Of a DNA stretch of 64,000 nt, positions 59,629 through 64,000 are shown piece after piece. The stretch is from positions 25,814,383 to 25,878,382 of the forward strand of contig CM039502.1 of assembly GCA_022432975.1 (NCBI GenBank). Direction: 5' to 3'. The first letter of the stretch is position 1. Each line of letters opens with the position of its first letter. A program made the position numbers and the translations under genes. The notes beneath the pieces were generated by a model that saw only the letters and a program-made list of their open reading frames with translations, searched no databases and had not been told where the DNA came from. This stretch comes from Begonia masoniana. Lineage: Eukaryota; Streptophyta; Magnoliopsida; Cucurbitales; Begoniaceae.

Positions 59629-62040
59629 TCATTTCCATTCGGGAACTGGTAAGGGTTGTAATGTTCCAGCAGGTCTCTGATATTCAGCTTTGACTTGCTG
59701 GCAGACAAGACATGACTCCACGTACTCCGCCACACATCTCCTCATACCTGGCCACCAATAATGTTGCTTGAGATCTCTGTACATTTTCGTACCTCCAGGA
59801 TGAACGGAAAGTTTGGAGGAATGTGCCTCAGATAGGATTTCCCTTCTATGTTCAGTATCAGCCGGAACAAACCATCTACTTCGAAACTTAAGAATTCCAT
59901 CAGCTGAGCAGTTGAAATCCGACTTATCAGTAGAATCTATGCACAACTTATACTTATTACATTTAGCGTCATTCATTTGAACTTCTTTTATTTTCTCCAA
60001 AATAGTTGGCCTCAAAGATATGGCCAAAAGCATGGCTGACACACTAGACACAGCTTCCAGGTTAAATCTTTGGAATTCTGTTTCTAAGGCTATTGGTATG
60101 TTTAAAATCAATGCAGAGACTGAAGGAGTCACTCTACTCAAAGCATCAGCCACAACATTCGCCTTACCAGGGTGGTACTTAATCTCAAAATCATAATCTT
60201 TGACAAACTCTAACCACCTACGTTGCCTCATATTCAGTTCTTTCTGCGTGAAAATGTATTTCAGACTTTTATGATCCGAAAATATCTCACAAACTTGTCC
60301 ATACAGGTAGTGCCTCCAAATCTTTAATGCAAAAACCACAGCAGCTAATTCTAAGTCATGTGTGGGGTAATTCTTTTCGTGTACTTTTAACTGCCTAGAG
60401 GCATAAGCTATAACCTTTCCATCTTGCATCAAAACACTACCAAGTCCAACCTTGGAAGTATCACAATAAATACTGAATTTACCATTTTCGACAGGAAGAG
60501 TTAAAATTGGGGCATTGGTCAGTTTTTGCTTTAAGGTCTGGAAACTGGATTCACATTTATCAGTCCAATTATACTTCACATTTTTCCTTGTCAACATAGT
60601 AAGGGGTGTGGCAATCTTTGAAAATCCCTCGATGAATTTCCTATAATATCCTGCTAACCCAAGAAAACTCCTGATATCGGAAGCATTCTTCGGTTGGGGC
60701 CATTCCTTAACAGCTTGAACCTTGGCTGGATCGACAGATATCCCATCACCAGAGATCACATGACCAAGAAAGTGAACTCTGTCCAACCAAAACTCACACT
60801 TGGAAAACTTAGCATAAAGTTGGTGCTGCCTCAGCAATCCTAACACCAAGCTTAGGTGTCTTGCATGCTCATCCTTAGTTCTAGAATAGATTAAAATGTC
60901 ATCTATGAATACAATGACAAACTTGTCCAAATACTCGCGAAACACCCTATTCATGAGATCCATGAAGGCTGCTGGCGCATTTGTCAAACCAAAAGACATA
61001 ACCAAAAACTCATAATGCCCATACCTTGTGCGAAAGGCAGTCTTTGGGATATCTTCAGATTTAACCTTCAACTGGTAATAACCGGACCTAAGGTCAATTT
61101 TTGAGAAAACTCTTGCACCCTTAAGCTGATCAAATAAATCATCGATCCTCTGTAGTGGATACTTGTTCTTGACAGTTAGCTTATTCAATTCTCTATAGTC
61201 TATGCACATACGCATTGATCCATCCTTCTTTTTGACAAAAAGGACAGGTGCACCCCATGGTGAAAAGCTAGGGCGTATGAACCCCTTTTCCAACAAGTCC
61301 TCTAACTGTTTCTTCAACTCTTTAAGTTCTGTTGGTGCTAGTCTATATGGATTCTTAGATACTGGCTCAGCGCCGGGGTAAACATCTACCACGAATTCAA
61401 TTTCCCTATCTGGTGGCAAACCAGGAAGGTCATCTAGGAATACTTCTGGAAAATCTTGGACAACTAAAACGTTTTTGGGGCTTGATTTTCCTACTGTTTG
61501 TGTGTCTAAAGCACTGGCCAAAAAGCACAAATACTCTCTGCAAGGGGAGGGTCTTGTGTTAATAGAGGTCATCACAGACATTTCCTTTCCTTTCTTTGAG
61601 GCTTGAAAGATGTGTTTCAAACTACCAGGGGGTTGGAAGCTAACTATTCCAGTCCTACAATCTATTGTGGCATGATGCTTAAACAGCCAGTCCATTGATA
61701 GGATCACATCAAATCCCATTATGTCCATAACAATAAGATCAGCAGGCAAATTCATGTTCCTTACTAACACCACACTATCAGGCATCATTTGACTGGAGTG
61801 CATGTGCTCACCAGAAGGTAATGCTACGTTATACACATGCTCAGAAGGAGTAAACCGTACATCTAACTTATCAGCAAATGTAGAGGCTATAAAAGAATGA
61901 GTTGCAACTGAATCTATCAAAGTAAAAGCAGGTACAGAGTTAATCAATATAGTACCTGACACTACAGCAGGCTGGTCCTCACCACCTGACTCCATCATGG
62001 AGAATATTCTTGGCTTAATCCTGGCAGGGCCACCCTTCAA
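59629..62040 (-). pseudogene. Element 3 protease, RT, RNase H and integrase zinc domain
   Basis: 803 residues. The retropepsin site reads [10 protein letters not shown], so the Gly of the D-S/T-G triad is Val; elements 1 and 2 have DTGA. RT shows [37 protein letters not shown] and [13 protein letters not shown]. RNase H shows [34 protein letters not shown] and VVADALSRV. The integrase zinc site is [12 protein letters not shown]...CLVCQ. The RT is uninterrupted. Confidence 0.9.
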
Positions 62041-62088
62041 GGCTGGGCAGTCTCTGTTGACATGGCCAACCTTGTTGCAATGGAAACA

Positions 62089-62760
62089 TCAAACGATCCG
62101 GGGCTTTGGGCAATCCTTGTACAAATGTCCAACCTCTTCACAGTTAAAACACTTACCCGATCCAAATTTACACTCTCCCGAGTGATTCTTTGAACATTTC
62201 GGGCATTGAGGAAACTTATGGGTATTCAGTACCCTCTTTCCAGATCCTTGGTTACTTTGGCCTTCACTTGGCCTCTTCTCTCCCCTCTGATGGTGTGGCT
62301 GGATACACTTTTGCGAAACCTCCTTTGGTCTAGCACACTTCCCTTCACCTTCTTCCACTTCTAGAGCAGTGGACACAACTTCACTGAACGTTAAACCTTT
62401 AATGCCACAGAATTTGACTCCTCGATAAATCTCCGGCTTCAGTCCATGCACAAATTTGAACACCTTATCCTCGTCCTTATGAGCAAAATGTCCAGCAAAC
62501 CTGGACAAGGACTCAAATTGCCTACTGTACTCGGCCACGGACCCTATCTGCTTCAAATTTAGAAACTCCAACTTCTTTGCGGTTTGGACCGTGCTGTTAA
62601 AATATTTCTCATAAAAGATGTCCTTAAACTGTGACCAAGTCATAGTCAGAATGTCAGTGGTGGTTTCAACTGTTTCCCACCAGAGTTGAGCTTCACCAGC
62701 CAAATGGAACGTGGCCAACGTGACTTTGTCCTCTTCTCCAATATTGGCACACCTAAACAT
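62089..62760 (-). pseudogene. Element 3 gag core and first zinc knuckle
   Basis: 223 residues: AGEAQLWWETVETTTDILTM, LNLKQIGSVAEYSRQFESLS and the knuckle CFNCEEVGHLYKDCP near the end. After a TGA at 62089-62091 the same frame continues at once with a second knuckle, [15 protein letters not shown], and then the protease. Confidence 0.87.
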
Positions 62761-62844
62761 ACTCTCAATTTTTCTAAGCCAACCCTCAGCAATAACTGGA
62801 TCAGTTGACTGACCATCAAACGTGGGTAGTCTCAGTCTCCGGAA

Positions 62845-63057
62845 TCAATCTCCAGAATGTTCACTGCTAGAACCCGAGTTGGCACTTCCTTGTGTCTCCC
62901 GGCTCAACAGCACTCCTAATTGGTCAGACTGTTGACGTACTATATCTGTCTGCTGACGCATCAATTCTGTCAGCTGCCTAATCACACTAGAGTCCTCCTC
63001 CCGCCTCGGACTTGGTATCTCCCTTGGTAACCTTGGTCTTCCTGGTCGTCTAGACAT
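62845..63057 (-). pseudogene. Element 3 gag N-terminus
   Basis: 70 residues starting MSRRPGRPRLPREIPSPRRE. A heptad-like LTELMRQQTDIVRQQSDQL follows. It ends at a TGA (62845-62847) where the sister elements have Arg in GERF. The piece to 62760 continues in frame with FRRLRLPTFDGQ. Confidence 0.82.
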
Positions 63058-63195
63058 TTGCTATATTCCTGCACAAGGTTAATTATACTCTTAAATACCT
63101 AGTAGCTAAGGTTAAGGTAAACACTTACAGTTGTTGGAGTACCCCCATGGAACGATTGGCACTGATGAGTATCTTTTGAACTGTTTAACTGAATG

Positions 63196-63207
63196 TCTCT
63201 GATACCA
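63196..63207 (-). other. Element 3 primer-binding site
   Basis: TGGTATCAGAGA in the minus sense, 4 bases from the 5' LTR. It matches the initiator-Met tRNA site except for the last base. Confidence 0.88.
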
Positions 63208-63211
63208 TACC

Positions 63212-64000
63212 TGTAACGCCCCGAGTTTTTTGAACCCAGTTTATTACTCGTAAACTCGGATATTACTAAAAGGAAAAAAAAAACTTGGACCGAAATTTAA
63301 ACTTCCTACGAAATTCAAATTTTAACGTTTGATAAAACATGAAAACTTGCAGCACAAATCTTTGAGCAAAATAGAGTTGAGCAAAACCATGTAACAGTGT
63401 TTGAATGATCACATAAAATATTAAGAAAATAATTCAACCGGAAGGGATGAAAGTTTAGGCGTGAAATACTTGAAATCTATGAAAGTCAAACACATCATCC
63501 GAAGAACGAAGTCAACCGGAAGGAACTGACGTAGAAAACAGAAGGCTTTTCCCTGATAACAAAATGACAAAGTTTCGACTACATCATCCGGTCACAAAAC
63601 GACAAAGTTTCGGCTACATCATCCGGTCGCAAAACAACAAGATACATCCTACATCTACCGGTGACGTCAGCCGGATGATTTCCTCATCCGATCGACTTTA
63701 CTCTATATCCACCGGTGACGTCAGCCAGATAATTTCCTCATCCGATCGACTTTACTCTATATCCACCGGTGACGTCAGCCGGATGATTTCCTCATCTGAT
63801 CGACTTTACTCTATAACCACCGGTGACGTCAGCCGGATGATTTACTCATCCGATCGACTTTACTCTATAACCACCGGCCGCAAAATGACAAAAGTCCTAC
63901 TTATATCTTCCGATAGACGACAAAACAACAACTCAACTACTCCATGCTACACAAACACAACTTTAATTAGAGAAATGAAATTACTCACGTTACTGAAATC
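63212..64000 (-). repeat. Element 3 right LTR (5' LTR in sense), truncated by the window
   Basis: TGTAACGCCCCGAG... aligns with 56332 onward almost base for base, including four TGACGTCA-bearing 54-bp units. Confidence 0.93.

Larger units (their letters stand above)
56332..64000 (-). mobile_element. Element 3: Tekay-like chromovirus, runs off the right edge
   Basis: Left LTR 56332-58537, minus-strand gag-pol, primer site 63196-63207, and the start of the right LTR at 63212, which continues past 64000. It is inserted in the right LTR of element 2; the predicted target duplication is CTCAA (56327-56331), whose second copy would lie outside. By eye there are only about 20 differences in the ~790 LTR bases that can be compared, so this is probably a recent insertion. 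Gag-pol stays in one frame with three stops. Confidence 0.92.

Overview
This window looks like repeat-dense intergenic DNA from a flowering plant, probably a eudicot. The signs are Tekay/Del-type chromovirus LTR retrotransposons, a Cassandra TRIM element with a 5S rRNA-like domain, an Athila-like remnant, Ty1/copia remnants, a hAT element with an 8-bp target duplication, and fragments of plant genes (cytosolic fructose-bisphosphate aldolase, DUF4228, DUF674). No RNA gene of the host and no organellar or bacterial DNA was recognised. Only one ordinary host gene looks intact: a single-exon DUF4228 protein at 17772-18227 (+).

Layout. 1-964: right end of an LTR-like element inserted in an Athila-like Ty3 element (965-4960, +), which is itself disrupted by a 261-nt T run, a copied 70-odd bp segment and a long AT run. 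5059-5477: solo Cassandra LTR. 6876-9664: solo Tekay-like LTR. 10431-13033: broken copia. 13391-14380: nested foldback element. 15300-15775: diverged tandem duplication. 17772-18227: DUF4228 gene. 20064-22749: hAT element carrying an aldolase fragment and half of an unusual 42-bp self-complementary tandem array; the other half (22772-23772) lies just outside it. 24646-25171: hairpin element and inverted repeats in pseudoknot order. 26272-28190: LTR-like DNA with GTCGAC-rich repeats. 30636-31040: DUF674 pseudogene.

From about 32225 to the right edge there is one nested stack. A copia element (pieces at 32225-32589, 42296-42850 and 45005-46150) was hit by Tekay element 1 (32590-42295, duplication GTCCT). 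A Cassandra element (43089-43914, duplication GGATG) sits in unresolved DNA between copia pieces, and a further LTR (LTR4, from 46151) interrupts the copia integrase region. LTR4 was hit by Tekay element 2 (from 48592), whose right LTR was hit by Tekay element 3 (from 56332). Elements 2, 3 and LTR4 are not closed inside the window.

All three Tekay elements read on the minus strand, use an initiator-Met tRNA primer site, and encode one gag-pol frame (gag, CCHC, protease, RT, RNase H, integrase, chromodomain-like tail) broken mainly by in-frame stops. Every stop whose original residue can be inferred from the sister copies is a C:G to T:A change. Their long LTRs share conserved splice-site-like signals and tandem blocks rich in ACGT-core palindromes. 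These shared LTR signals, and the 42-bp array linked to the hAT element, are the most unusual things in the window.
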